From positions 48,196,721 through 48,260,720 of the forward strand of contig CM068385.1 of the NCBI GenBank assembly GCA_034770075.1: DNA of 64,000 nt, written 5' to 3'. The notes beneath the pieces were generated by a model. The model did no database searches. It had not been told where the DNA came from and saw nothing but the letters and a program-made list of their open reading frames with translations. This document shows, piece by piece, positions 13,601-25,966 of the stretch (its first letter is position 1; the number at the start of each line of letters is the position of its first letter). The DNA is from Aralia elata (Eukaryota > Streptophyta > Magnoliopsida > Apiales > Araliaceae). A program made the translations under genes and the position numbers.

Positions 13601-13690
13601 TGCATATCCATCCACTGAAGCTTTATCCAACAGCAAGATGATCGTCACTTAGAGAAGAAGGGTATTAAATACCATGACGATTGGCTTTAG
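10605..13690 (+). pseudogene. gag-pol: Copia gag-pol remnant, element B (downstream of insert A)
   Basis: The gag frame resumes at 10605. A zinc-knuckle motif near 10960-11005 has lost its histidine region (CFHCNKPRY then a stop). The protease near 11116-11150 reads VLDTCCSSH, so the catalytic DTG has become DTC. Integrase is scrambled. A 102-residue frame at 12052-12360 covers the linker before RT. RT at 12739-12957 keeps FDFIKNENEP and LCDDILLI, where relatives have YVDD, and stops after YKLGI at 12955-12957. An RNase H remnant leads to the terminal codon at 13688-13690. The extra base near 12765 and the stop at 12955 are shared with A. Non-functional. Confidence 0.87.
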
Positions 13691-13691
13691 T

Positions 13692-13704
13692 GCAAGTGGG
13701 AGAT
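13692..13704 (+). other. Polypurine tract of element B
   Basis: GCAAGTGGGAGAT directly precedes the 3' LTR start (TGAAAGTAG) at 13705. It is identical to the tract in A, E and I. Confidence 0.8.
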
Positions 13705-15496
13705 TGAAAGTAGTATGCACACAAGCCAATCATATTTGATATGATGTGGCATATACTTTGTAATCTTTATTCGTTTATTAAAGGCATTTTACTTTATCTA
13801 CATGATGCTGTTATATTGAATGTGATAAACTCATAGTTTTGAGCAATGCTTTTAGAATCATGATGGTGATCATGGTAATGAGATCTAAATTCTAGATAGC
13901 TCACAAACTAAAATCGTTCCTAATCGATGGATTACTAAAAAGGGGATTAGTGAATCCGGATAGATTAGTACATACGTTGCTTGCTCTTATGAAGAGGATG
14001 ATTGATCTCAGAATCATTTATGTGGAGACACTAAAGCAAGTATGTAGGTGCTTATTAGAGAATAAGTTCACTGAACATGGCTCGCTAAGGAATACCTAAT
14101 GGAGTTTTACTCGCCTGTCAATAGGAATTCCTCTAGTGATAGTAGTACAAGTGATCCTTGGACTTGAGATCATCATAGTATCTTGCGTATAATGAGTTAT
14201 ACTTTGACATGTCCCTTAAGACCTTTAGGGTATATCAAAGGGTATGATTGGGTATAATAAGTTATAAATGAAGATATGTGAATGATCAACAAAAAATCTA
14301 CCACTTGTAGTAAAAGGAGAGAATGTCTTATGTGATTCGATAAATGACGACTCAGAAGTCTTTGGCCAAAGCAGAATGAAATTAGAAAGGAGTTTCTAAC
14401 TTGCATTATCAGAGTTGTGCATTTGAGAATCGAAATACATATAATTAAATAAAATAAGAGTTGACAGTAATTACATGTCTTATATTTAATTGGGACATTT
14501 TATGGTAGAAGGATTGAATTGTACGGTAACTATTCACTGAAAGGTTCTTTTGTGATTAATGTTGAAATCTATATTATCTGGAAAGTCGTTGATCGCTAAG
14601 GGGGCTTACCCTTATTGTAGAATAAATATTATTTATTTAAATGAATTAAATAGTTTAATTTATTTATTTAAATAAGATTAGAATTGTTCTAATTGATTTA
14701 TTCACAACCGGTTTAATATGGAGAACCTAAAGGGTCACACCGCAAAAGGAAAATATTTGTTTAAGAAGTAAATGGCATAATCTATTGAGATAGAATAAAT
14801 TAAATAGCTTAATATTTATTATTTAATATTTTAAAAATATTAAATATCAATTAATAAGAGGAGTCTTATTATTATTATTACAATTACTATTATTTAATTC
14901 CTAATAGGGATTGGGAATTAATTAATAGAAGTACTCTCTCATAAATTCCTAATTGAATTAGGAGTTTAATTAATCAAAGGAGTTTAATTAAAATAAAAAA
15001 CCTAATCCTAAATAGTTTAGGAGGGTTCCCTATATCTATAAATAAGAGGAGTCTTATCATGATTTAAGGTTAGACAGTTAGATTGTTAGACAGTTACACA
15101 CTCTTCCATAAGAATTGGAGAGAGAGAGTACTTACAATTTCTATAGAGATAGAAACTAGTGTTTTGCCAACACCCATCTTCTTGAACAACTATTATTCCT
15201 TGGTGGATCACCTCTAGAGGCCAAACACTTGGGTGGCTAACGTTGATCAAATGAAGGAATTTAATCGGTGGAATTAAAGGAGAACGCGAAGGATTTGGAG
15301 GTGAACTCGTACCTGTGAAAGCATGGTTCTACAAGGGTATGATTCTCATACTTTATCTCTTTCGTTTAATTAATAATTGAGCACATGGATGATCTTAGTG
15401 ATGGTTTGTAAGAAAAATTTAAAATCCGTTTTTTATCGTGCTTCCGCACTATTTATGTAATTTGATTGCATGTTCGCGTTATATACAAACCTAACA
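13705..15496 (+). repeat. 3' LTR of copia element B
   Basis: 1,792 bp from TGAAAGTAGTATGC to CAAACCTAACA. A TATA box lies at 15035-15046. It is clearly of the same family as A's LTR but more diverged from it than A's two LTRs are from each other. The bases after it resume the gypsy frame of element C, with GACAA (15497-15501) as the likely right-hand target duplication; the left-hand copy is outside the window. Confidence 0.92.
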
Positions 15497-17317
15497 GACA
15501 ACTCAAAGATTATGAAAAGAGGTATCCTATGCATGATCTTGAGTTAGCCGCTGTAGTATTTGCCTTGAAAACTTGGAGGCATTACTTGTATGGGGAAAAG
15601 TGTGAGATATATACAGATCGCAAAAGTTTGAAGTATATTTTCACACAGAAGAAGTTAAACATGAGGCAGAGGAGATGGCTAGAGTTGATAAAGGATTTTG
15701 ACTGTGAAATCTTATACCACCCCGGGAAAGCCAACGTCGTAGCAGACGCGTTAAGTAGAAAGAACCAAGAGAAGTTGAATATAATAACTAACAACGAGGT
15801 ACTGATAAAAGAGTTTGATAAACTTGAGATTGAGGTAAGAGTTTCAGCTAATTCTACCCAGAAGTTATTCGTTGTGGAGAGTGGTTCGACTTTATTGGAT
15901 AGAGTCAGGGAACTACAGAAGACAGATGAAGAGTGTCGGAAGTGTAAGACCGAAATAACTCATAAAAAGAATGACAAATTCAGAATGGACAAGGATGGGA
16001 TACTGAGATACGAGGATAGAATTTGGGTCCCCTCAGTACAAGAACTAAAAGATGAAATACTGAATGAAGCCCATAGTTCTAAGTTCGTCGTCCATCTAGG
16101 TAGTATAAAAATGTACAAAGATTTAAGTTGACACTTTTGATGGTCTAACATGAAAAGAGATAGCGGAATGGGTAAGTAAATTTTTGACATGTCAAAGTGT
16201 TAAAGCTGAACATCAGAAACCTAGTGGATTACTGGAGCCTTTAGAAATTCCCGAATGGAAATGGGAACATATTACCATGGATTTCGTAGTAGGTCCTCCA
16301 AACACACAGAAAGGTCACAATGCCATTTGGGTACTTGCAGATCGTCTTACTAAGTCAGCTCATTTTCTACCCATAAAAGTTAACTTCAGTCTTGACCAGT
16401 TAGCCAAACTTTACATCAATGAAGTTATTTCTAGACATGGAGTCCCTATTTCTAGAGTATCAGACCGAGTTCCACGATTTACTTCAAACTTATGGACAAG
16501 TCTCCAGAAACATTTAGGAACCCAGTTGAGATTAAGCACAACTTCTCACCCACAAATCGACGGTCAGAGTGAGAGGACCATTCAAACATTGGAGGACATG
16601 TTGCGAACTTGCATTATGGACTTCAAGGGATGTTGGGAAGATCAGTTACCTTTAGTAGAGTTTTCCAACAACAATAGTTATCATGCCAGCATAGGAATGC
16701 CACCATTTGAAGCTTTGTATGGAAGGAAATGTAGGACGCCATTATGTTGGGATGAAGTCGGTGAGCAGCAAATGCTAGGACCCGAAATAGTTCAGCAAAC
16801 CGCTGAGGTAGTTCGAATTATACGAGGAAGATTACAAGCATCTCAAGATCGACAGAAAAAGTACGCAGATCAACACAGAAAACTACAAGATTTCAATATC
16901 GGTAGTCACGTGTTTTTAAAAGTATCTCCGTGGAAAGGCAAAATACGTTTCGGCAAGAAAGGAAAATTGAGTCCGAGATTCATTGGACTATTTCAGATAT
17001 TGAGGAGGATAGGTGAGGTAGCTTATGAGGTAGCCCTACCTCCTGAGTTAGAACATATTCATAACGTGTTTCATGTGTCCGTGTTATGACCATACAAACC
17101 CGATTATAAACACGTTATAGATTACGAGCCTATTCAGATCGAGAAAAATTTATCATATGAAGAAGTTCCTATTGAAATCATAGATAAGAAAGAACAAAAT
17201 CTACGGAATAAAGTGATACCTTCAGTCAAGGTTATTTGGAGAAATCAAAACATAGAGGAAGCTACGTGGGAGCTCGAGAGTAAAATACGAGACAACTACC
17301 CACACTTATTTTTGTAA
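15497..17317 (+). pseudogene. pol: Gypsy pol 3' half of element C: RNase H, integrase, chromodomain-like end
   Basis: The frame opens with RQLKDYEKRYPMHDLELAA and GEKCEIYTDRKSLKYIF (RNase H), then YHPGKANVVADALSRK. It is open to 16131, where a TGA stands in the integrase zinc region. The next TGG-type codon is also TGA and a base is lost, so the frame shifts. Integrase core at 16184-17089 has the acidic residues in TMDFVV, VSDRVPRF and DGQSERTIQTLED. A TGA at 17087-17089 replaces the CGA that D has in VLRPYKP. The remaining frame ends EATWELESK...YPHLFL at 17315-17317, the chromodomain-like tail of Tekay/Del chromoviruses. Inactive, and the visible stops are mostly of C-to-T or G-to-A type. 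Confidence 0.9.
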
Positions 17318-17350
17318 TCGGTACTGTAATTTTGAGGACGAAATTCTTAT

Positions 17351-17363
17351 TAGTGGGGGTGAA
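17351..17363 (+). other. Polypurine tract of element C
   Basis: TAGTGGGGGTGAA stands immediately before the LTR start TGTAATATTCC. D has the same tract on the minus strand at 29954-29968. Confidence 0.8.
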
Positions 17364-18182
17364 TGTAATATTCCTAACCCTAATTAGATTTGTATATGTA
17401 AATTATGTGTTTATTAAATGAAATTTCTTCTTCCGACTTTGTGTTATGTGATTGTATATTTTATTAAAGAATTAGGTCAAATAAAATTTTTTTCGAAGTT
17501 GCTTAGTCGTGCTTACACGGACAAAATAATTTATCGTGCTTCCGACGATTTCACCGAGAAACATCTCGGCAAATTATTTTGGTAAGCTGTTGTGTCGTGC
17601 TTGGAAATGACGAAGTGATTTGTCGTGCTTCAGAGTTAATATAATATTATATTAACTGATAAAAATCTAAATAAGTTAAATAGATTTTAAAATGATAAAT
17701 TAAATTATAAAACCCTAATTGATAAAAGTTATCCGAATTGGTAAATCGAAACCCTAATTGTCACACAAGAATCTTAATTGATATAATTAGATTCCAAGTA
17801 ACGAATCATAATATTAATTATGAATCATTTAAACACTAATTCATGAATTAGGAAACCCTAATTCTAATTATGTTATCTAAACTTTAAATTATGAAATGTT
17901 AAACCTTAATTATGATATATAAGCTTAATTAAGGTATTACTAAACATAATTAAACATCCTAAACATGATTAACAAAAATCTAAGTTTAATTAGTAAGAAA
18001 TAAATCAAAAATAAAACTTTAAACCAATAGAAATTAAGCTAGGAATGTGCAAGCTTGTGCTCAACATACTCCAGCATAAGTATGTCATTAAGATCAGATA
18101 TCAAGTAGCACAAGTACACAAGCTAGGATATTTATGGAGGTAAAATGTGAGAAAAGACCTAAAAACCCTAACTTGCAAAGTT

Positions 18183-18192
18183 CTATAAATAG
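18183..18192 (+). promoter_or_regulatory. TATA box of gypsy LTR promoter (element C)
   Basis: CTATAAATAG about 820 bp into the LTR. D has the equivalent CTATAAATAG on the minus strand at 38235-38244 and 29059-29068. If it is used, more than 3 kb of the LTR would be transcribed R/U5 leader. Confidence 0.6.
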
Positions 18193-19239
18193 AAGGCCAA
18201 TCTGATCATTCAAGTCACGAAAATCTTTAACCTATACACTTATTTATCAAGCCAAAACAAGCCTCTGCAATTGTAAGAATAGAATGAAAGATCAGAAATC
18301 AAAAGTAGCTCAAAAAGGTGCAAAAACCCTAATTTTATACTAGATCTTTAAAGCTTTGTTAGATGACATGTTTAGATGTTTAGAGATGTGTAATAACATG
18401 TTAATAAGTGATCTAGGTCGGTTAAACAAGGATCCATAACATTTAAATGCTTGAATTTGATGAAAAACCCAAACTGTTCTTGGTAGTCAAGAACAGTCTG
18501 ACAAGCCTTTTTGTCAGACGGTTTGATCCACTTAAAATGTTTGTTAGATATGTTTTAAAGTATGAATTGATAGTATGCCATGTTAGCTATAATATCCAAT
18601 TAGTAGGAAGTTAAAAAAAATCTCTAGGATGAAAGATATGAACGGTCAAAACCCGTTGACCGCTCACGGATTCAAGTTTCTGGGCAACCCAGAAACTATG
18701 AAGAACACTGACATGCTTCTGACAACCTTTTTAGCAACCCAGATAGTGTCTAAATGACATTTAATGTGTTGTTTCTTGATATGAACATGATCTCTAATAT
18801 GTTAACAACAATTTTGAATCTTAAAATAACATTAACAGTAATCAAATTGAATGGAATTAATGGTCAACTGCGTTGACCGTTATGACTAGATGAGTTTGTT
18901 GGGTAACCGAGAAAACTCAAGAACAGTTGAGCGGCCTAGTTTGACTTGATCAAATCTTGATCATGTGATGATGTATAACCCAAACAAATACATGTCGTTA
19001 CTCTCTACCATATGTACTGTAATGAGCAACAAAGATCAAACTTAAACATTTAATCAGTAAGAAGAAATTTGAGGTCAAAAGTCCCAACTTGACCATGACC
19101 CACTATTCTTCGATGAAGAACACTTTTAGCGACAGACAACCGTCGCTATATCCCTTAGGCAACACTCTCCTTCCGGCCAGCCAAGAACACTATCGGCGAC
19201 AGTGTCCGTCGCTAAAGCCTTTTTGCGATGAAAAACAAA

Positions 19240-19920
19240 TAAAACATTAAATAAATAAATATAAATAATTAATAAATTATAAATAAATATTAAATAATTC
19301 ATAATAATTAATAATTAAATATTAAAATTCATTTTTATTTATATTTAATAATTTTTCATATTCTGACATAAATTTTTATAATTATTTAATTTAATTGAAT
19401 ATTAAATTATTTAAATAAATATATTAAATAAATGATTTAAAAATAATATTAATAAATATATTACTAACTTTCTAAAATTATTATGAATAATGAATAAATT
19501 ATTTTAAATAATATACTAAGTATTTAAAAATATTATAAATGATAAATACATCATGTCAATATTAAACAAAATTTTAAAAATTATTATACATAATAATTAC
19601 ATCATTTAAATGATAAAATAAATTCTAAAAATATTATTAATGATAAAATAAATTATTTAAATAATATTATATGTTTCTAAAAATATTATAAATGATAAAT
19701 AAATCATTTAAATAATATTTTAAATGTCTAAAATTATTCTAAATGATAAATAAATCATTTAAACAACATATTAATGTTTTAAAAATACTATATATGATAA
19801 TTAAATTATTTAAAAATATTTCTAAGCTTGTAAAAATTATTTAAAAATAATATTAAGCTTCTAAAAATGTTATAAATGATAATTAAATTATCTAGACTAA
19901 TATTTAAGCTTCCAAATGAA
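19240..19920 (+). repeat. AT-rich degenerate repeat block in LTR of C
   Basis: About 700 bp of almost pure A and T, built from variants of TTATTTAAATGATTTATCATTTATAATATTTTTA. The counterpart in D is at 27300-28030 and 36500-37210 (reverse orientation). No coding potential. Confidence 0.75.
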
Positions 19921-20100
19921 GTTTTATTGATAAGCTATGTGTTTAACTATCTAATGACGCGACCGAGATACCGAATCGACGTCGAACCTTAATGAAACTT
20001 GTTTAGTTTAACTTGTTACATGTTATTATAAGTTCTAACGCTTAATATTGGTGTACATAGACTACGTACGCTAATAGACTGCGTTAACATTAGTTAAAAG

Positions 20101-20215
20101 ATCTACGCTAAGGCAAGTCTTCTAACTTTGTTACTTTTAAGCAAGTATATTACATCTTGCTATCAATTATTGTGAAGTTATTGCTTTTTGTTCAGCATAA
20201 CTTAAGAAATGAATC
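20101..20215 (+). promoter_or_regulatory. GCAAGT array in LTR of C
   Basis: After TCTACGCTA the word GCAAGT recurs at roughly 35-45 bp steps, then CTTGCTATC. The same order is found in D (minus, 27000-27110), F (45131-45292) and G (minus, 47095-47262), although these LTRs otherwise align poorly. Function unknown. Confidence 0.5.
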
Positions 20216-21214
20216 ATTATTCATATATTGCTTAATTAAGCTTAAATTGTTGTGTTAACCCAAATTGTTTTGGCAAGACATCTTATACTGAGAAATGAAA
20301 CGCCTTGATGTAAGGTTGTAAATCGTCGATTATATATTGACATAAATTATAGGATGATATGCATACTCCTAGGATATTCAATAGGCTGATCCCCTACGTG
20401 ATATCCGAAATCAAGCTTTTCTAAGTCATTGAAGACTGATAGAACTGATTGAAACACATGGTTCATGTACTGAACCCTCAGTTATACATCTTTGACATCT
20501 TTCAACTCAAACACACTGTGTTTACGTTTTCAAATAAACTAGCTGAACATTTGTACCTCATTCTTGCATATACTTTCTTTTGCAGTCTTAAATGATAATC
20601 CCGGCACTTCAGGGATAGACAAGGAAAAAGACCATGTTGATTAGTTTTATCTTACTGTTGTGAATGTTTTCAAGTCTTATAAGACTTTTGTTGTAATAAA
20701 GACATAGTACTGAGAATGTTGTAACCAAACTTAAGCTTATTAAATATATATCATCTTTTGTTACATATCTTGCGTTGTATTTACATTCTTAGTTAAGTTA
20801 GAAAGTAGCATTTGATCTAGTACAATATCCCTATGAACTATACATCTAAATGAGGGTATTTAAATGATACTGGAAGTTTTGTAAGCGCTGAGGTTACACT
20901 TAATGAGCGCCGGTAAGGTGCCTCCTTTACCGGAATGCGCCCCTCAATTCAAGGAACAATCTTATCATTAATACTGTGAATGTCAGATAGATAGAGAATA
21001 TCGATATGAAAGAGATATTTATAAGATATGAATCTATACATCCAAGCGAGGGTATCCAAACACAATTAACGTTCTAGCCGGAACTAGTATCTATTATGGG
21101 ATACTGTGAACCTTGGATAGATAGAAGTTATATATTATGAATATTTATAATTGAATAGTTTCACGTGAGCACCAAATCTGCTACAGGGAGTGTAGAGAAT
21201 TTGGGGGCATCACA

Positions 21215-21712
21215 ATCAGGACGAGATTGATAGCTGCTCAGGATAGGCAGAAGAAATATGCTAACCAACACCGCAAGAATCGAGAATTTGAAACTGGTAA
21301 CTACGTTTTTTTGAAAGTATCTCCCTAGAAGGGGAAAATTCGTTTTGGTAAGAAGGGGAAACTGAGCCCGAGGTTCATTGGACCCTTTGAAGTGTTACGA
21401 AGAGTTGGTGAGGTTGCGTATGAGGTAGCTTTACCTCCGGCGTTAGAACACATTTACAATATTTTTCATGTCTCGATGTTACAACCATACAAACACGACT
21501 ACAAGTATGTTATAGAATATGAACCCCTGCAAGTCGAAAAAGATTTATCCTATGAAGAAGTGTCTATTCAGATAGCTGACAGGAAAGAGCAAGTACTCAA
21601 AAATAAAATTATACCTTCTGTTAAGGTGATCTAGAGGAACCACAACGTTGAAGAAGCTACGTGGGAACTCGAAGATCAGATGATGAAAAGTTATCCTTAA
21701 TTATTTGCTTAG
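21215..21712 (+). pseudogene. pol: Gypsy pol 3' end of element F (integrase C-terminus, chromodomain-like)
   Basis: The frame begins RTRLIAAQDRQKKYANQH and continues KGKIRFGKKGKLSPRF, GEVAYEVALPPALEHIYN and KVI...EATWELEDQMM up to 21712. Three in-frame stops are seen: TAG for W in VSP-KGKIRF (about 21327), TAG for W in KVI-RNHN (about 21632), and TAA for Q or H in YP-LFA (about 21698). There are no frameshifts in this stretch. The rest of F's pol was separated by the insertion of element C and lies left of the window. It belongs to a different gypsy family from C, closer to G. Confidence 0.85.
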
Positions 21713-21748
21713 CCTATGTGTAGCGATTCTGGGGACAAAATCCTTATA

Positions 21749-21823
21749 CGGAGGGGAGAATGTAACGGGACGAATTAATTGAGTCATGATTCTGGGGATA
21801 AAATCCTTTTAAGGAGAGAAAGA
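21749..21823 (+). other. Duplicated polypurine tract before 3' LTR of F
   Basis: Two purine runs occur 63 bp apart. GGAGGGGAGAA at 21750-21760 is followed by TGTAACGG, and AAGGAGAGAAAGA at 21811-21823 is followed by the true LTR start TGTAACGAAC at 21824. Each is preceded by TTCTGGGGA(C/T)AAAATCC. G has the same doubled arrangement on the minus strand. Confidence 0.65.
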
Positions 21824-22701
21824 TGTAACGAACAAGAATTTTATATTTGTTCTTTAAATATTTATTGAATTAAATAAATATTTGTGTTGATTTATTTATT
21901 GAGTTAAATAAATATTTGATGGAATTATTGTAGATTAATTTAATTAAATGTGTTACATTGATTATATTAATGTGAAATAATTTTATAATACAAAGTGTGA
22001 ATTTAATTGGAATAATTAAATTAAATGAGTTGTTTATTAATTGTGATGTTGTTCTAATTAATTTAATAATTAATTAGAGATTTATTGATTCGTCATAATT
22101 AAATTAATGAGAATTTTAATTATGTGATGATTTGATTTAATGTATAGTAGTGGCTTTTATTTAATTGTAATTAAATAATAGGGTTTGATTTATTAAAGTG
22201 TAACAATAGACTATATAATAAGTAAGTTAATTAAAATAAACCAAAAAATGAGTTTATAGGGACAACCAAACATGACCTTAAGAACATAGGAGCAGTTAAG
22301 TGCATACTGGCCTTAACTGACACCCATGTTACGCTAGTTAATAACATCAGTTGGTTAATATTTCTCCAAGAACGTATACTGTAAGTTCTCTGATAATTGA
22401 ATTTTATATGTAAACTGTTTAGAAGTTATTTATATTTGTTTAGATGGATGTATAATCTACTATATGATGTTTATAAATTGTTTTAATTGAGTTAATCCAT
22501 GAGATTATGTTTTTAATTGGAGCTCTGAAACTTACAGAGGAACAATATATATTTGAATATGGCTTAAATGCATGATAATTTATGTTTTAAATACATATTA
22601 ATCGGTAAATTGATTATTGATTATGTTTATACATGTAAAAACGAAGAAAACGAAACTTAAATGAACTGATTTGGTATTATAACGAATCTGTAACTTGTGA
22701 T

Positions 22702-24506
22702 TGTTAGGTTTGTATATAACGCAAGCATGCAATCAAATTACATAAATAGGGCGGAAGCATGATAAAATGGATTTTAAAATTTTAATACAAACCGTCACCA
22801 TGATCTATCCTTGTGTTCAATTATCAATTATACGAAAGAGAAAGAGAATAAGAATTATACCCTCGTAGATCAATGCTTTATCGGGTACAAGTTCAACTCC
22901 TAGTCTTTCGTGTTCTCCTCGAATTTCATCGATGAGATTCCTTCCTTTGATCAACGTTAGCCACCCAAGTGTTTGGCCTCTAGAGGTGATCCACCAAAGA
23001 AAAATTTGGGTATTGCCAAACCCTAGTTTCTATCTGTATAGAAATTGCAAGTACTCTCCACAATCTAATGCAAAAGTGTGTAACCCTAATCTACGATAAG
23101 ACTCATCTTATTTATAGATGTAGGAATAACCTTTCCCTAAACTATTTAGGATTAGGGTTTCTGTTATAATTAAACTCCTTTAATTAATTATGCTCCTAAT
23201 CCAATTAGGAATCCATAAGAGTACTTCTATTAATTAATTCGCAATCCCTATTAGGAATTAAATAATAGTAATAATAATAATAATAATAAGACTCCTCTTA
23301 TTAATTTATATTTAATATTTTCAAAATATTAAATAATAAATATTAAGCTATTCAATTTATTCTATCTCCATATATTAAATTAAATACACTTAACTTATTA
23401 TTACAATTATGCCTTTTACTTCTTAAATAAATATTTTTCCTTTTTGCAGTGTGACCCTTTAGGTTCTCCATATTAAACCGGCTGTGAATAAATCAATTAG
23501 AACAATTCTAATTATATTTAAATAAATAAATTAAACTATTTAATTTATTTAAATAAATAATATTTATTCTACAATAAGGGTAAGCCCCCTTAGCGATCAA
23601 CGACTTTCAAGATAATATAGATTTCAACATTAATCACAAAAGAACCTTTCAGTGCATAGTTACCGTACAATTCAATCCTTCTACCATACAATGTCCCAAT
23701 TAAATATAAGGCATGGATTTACTGTCAAGTCTTATTTTATTTAATTATATGTATTTCAATTCCCAAATGCACAACTCTAAATAATGCGAATTAGAAACTC
23801 CTTTCTAATTTTATTCTGCCTTGGCCAAGGACTACTGAGTTGTCATTTATCGAATCACATAGGACATTCACATCTTTTACTAGACGAGGTAGATTCTTTG
23901 TTGATCATTCACCTATCTCCATGTACAACTTATTATACCCAATCATACCCTTTGATATACCCTAAAAGTCTTAAGGGACATATCAAAGTATAACGCATCA
24001 TACACAAGATATTATGATGATCTCAAGTCCAAGGATCACTTGTACTACTATCACTAGAGGAATTCCAATTGACAAGCAAGTAAAACTCCATTAGGTATTC
24101 CTTAGCGAGCCACGTTCAGTGTACTTATTCTCCAATAAGCACCTACATACATGCTTTAGTGTCTTCACACAAATGATTATGAGATCAATCATCCTCTTCC
24201 TAAGAGCAAGCAACATATGTACTAATCTATCCGGATTCACTAATCCCCTTTTTAGTAATCCAACGATTAGGAACAATTTTAGTTTGTGAGCTATCTTGAA
24301 TTTAGATCTTATTAGCATGATCACCATCATGATACTAAAAGCATTGCTCAAAACTATGGGTTTATCACATTTAATATAATAGCACCATGTAGATAATGTA
24401 AAATGCCTTTTAAGAAAATTAATTCTTTTATTAATAAATGAATAAGATTACAAAGTATATGCCACATCATATCAAATATGATTGGCTTGTGTGCATACTA
24501 CTTTCA
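22702..24506 (-). repeat. 3' LTR of copia element E
   Basis: 1,805 bp with TG...CA ends and a TATA box at 23107-23118 (minus strand). The open frame at 23784-23993 inside it is a recurrent LTR artefact. The 14 bases after it (24507-24520) carry the polypurine tract AGTGCAAGTGGGAGAT on the minus strand. Confidence 0.92.
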
Positions 24507-24520
24507 ATCTCCCACTTGCA

Positions 24521-25966
24521 CTAAAGCCAATCGCCATGGTATCTAATACCCATCTTCTCTAAGTGACGATCAAACTGCTGTTGTGTTAAAGCTTTAGTAA
24601 ATGGATCTGCAATGTTGTCTTGAGAGTCCACACGCTCCAGGATGACATCTCCTCTTTCAATGATCTCTCTAATCAAATGAAACTGCCGCAACACGTGTTT
24701 GGATTTCTGATGAGACCTGGGTTCCTTAGCCTGCGCAACAGCTCCGGTGTTATCACAGAATAAAGGTATAGCTCCTCTAATGCTAGGAACCACTCCAAGT
24801 TCAGTTATGAACTTCTTCATCCAAACAACTTCCTTTGCAGCTTCACTTGCAGCTATGTACTCTGTCTCTGTCACTGAATCAACAACTGTTTGCTGTTTGG
24901 AACTTTTCCAACTCACTGTGCCACCGTTTAAGGTAAACACGTACCCTGAAACGAATTTACTGTCATCTTGGTCTGTTTGAAAACTTGAGTCTGTATAGCC
25001 CTCTAGTTTCAATTCAGACCCACCGTAGACAAGAAATACATCATTAATTATTCTCAAGTACTTTAGGATGTTTTTCACTGCCTTCTAGTGCTCTTCTCCT
25101 GGCTTCAACTGATATCTTCTTGTTATACTAAGTGCATGAGCGACATCTGGTCTAGTACATATCATACCATACATAATAGATCCTATTGCTGAAGCATAAG
25201 GAATCTTACTCATACGGTCTCTCTTCTCAGGTGTCTATGGGGCCTGTTTCTTGAAGAGATGTATTTCATGGCTCATCGGCATGAGACCTCTCTTGGAATC
25301 TTCCATGCTAAATGTTTTTAGCATTGAGTCAATGTACTTTCCTTGGGTCAAGCCTAGCATCCTTTTAGATCTATCTCTATAGATCTTTATCCACAAAATA
25401 TAGGATGCCTCACCCAAGTCCTTCATGGATAAGTGTTTAGATAACCAAATTTTGATCGACTGTAGCATAGGAACATCATTCCCTATCAATAATATATCAT
25501 CAACATATAATATAAGGAATGAAACAGCGCTCCTACTAACCTTCTTGTACACACAAGGTTCATCCTCATTTTTCATAAAATCAAACCTTTTGATTATCTC
25601 ATCAAAACGGATGTTCCATCTTCAAGAAGCTTGCTTCAATCCATAAATGGATCGTTATAGCTTACAGACTTGGTTTGTTCCAACCGTTGAAATAAAACCC
25701 TCTAGCTGTATCATATATACATGCTCCTCAAGCTCTCTATTGAGGAAGGGCGTTTTCACGTCCATTTGCTAGATCTCGTAGTCATAATAAGCTGCAATTG
25801 TAAGCAAAATCCGAATGGACTTGAGCATAGCTACTGGTGAGAAGGTTTCATCATAGTTAACTCCTTGTCTTTGTTTGAAACCTTTTGCAACCAGTCGGGC
25901 CTTATAGGTCTCTCTACCTTGCCATCTGCTCCAGTCTTTCTCTTATAGACCCATTTACACCCAATA
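24521..25966 (-). pseudogene. pol: Copia RT end and RNase H, element E (downstream of insert D)
   Basis: RT at 25235-25576 keeps SFLILYVDDILLIGND with the catalytic DD. RNase H at 24521-25078 keeps LEGYTDSSFQTDQDD, WKSSKQQTVVDSVTETEY and the C-terminus MGIRYHGDWL. The glutamate that is a stop in element I is present here. The frame is broken near 25090, 25640 and 25905-25935, where a CT duplication is seen. Element D is inserted at 25971. Confidence 0.88.

Larger units (their letters stand above)
1..15496 (+). mobile_element. Copia element B, degenerate, split by element A; 5' LTR outside window
   Basis: Leader, gag, pol and 3' LTR occur in order on the plus strand. The element is interrupted at 1797/1798 by element A and resumes at 10605, with the 5-bp duplication CAAAT on both sides (1793-1797 and 10605-10609). 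The same gag sentence breaks off at 1797 and continues at 10605. Its 3' LTR ends at 15496 and the next bases (GACAACTCAAAG) fall inside a gypsy RNase H reading frame, so B itself sits in element C. The 5' LTR must lie just left of base 1, judging by A's leader length. It is riddled with stops and frameshifts, several of them shared with A. Confidence 0.9.
15497..21214 (+). mobile_element. Gypsy (Tekay/Del-like) element C, right-hand part
   Basis: Only the part from mid-RNase H to the end of the 3' LTR is in the window, because element B is inserted in RNase H. The rest lies to the left. C itself interrupts element F: right after its LTR end at 21214 the frame of F's integrase C-terminus begins. 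LTR ends and pol sequence place C in the same family as D. Confidence 0.88.
17364..21214 (+). repeat. 3' LTR of gypsy element C (3.85 kb)
   Basis: Runs from TGTAATATTCC to GGGGGCATCACA, 3,851 bp. In order it holds: an AT-rich U3 with several AAACCCTAA-type boxes (17373-18330); a TATA box at 18183-18192; hairpins at 18473-18497, 18497-18518 and 18676-18696; a CpG-rich stretch with GCGACAG/CCGTCGCTA inverted motifs (19120-19225); a very AT-rich stretch of about 700 bp (19240-19920); a GCAAGT array (20101-20215); GGCTGATCCCCTA at 20384-20396; and CTCATTCTTGCA at 20557-20568. No gene is present. Confidence 0.88.

Noticed and set aside
19240..19920. AT-rich block as a replication origin or centromeric satellite
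   Set aside because: It occurs at the same position in the LTRs of C and D and is explained as LTR sequence. No satellite array is present.
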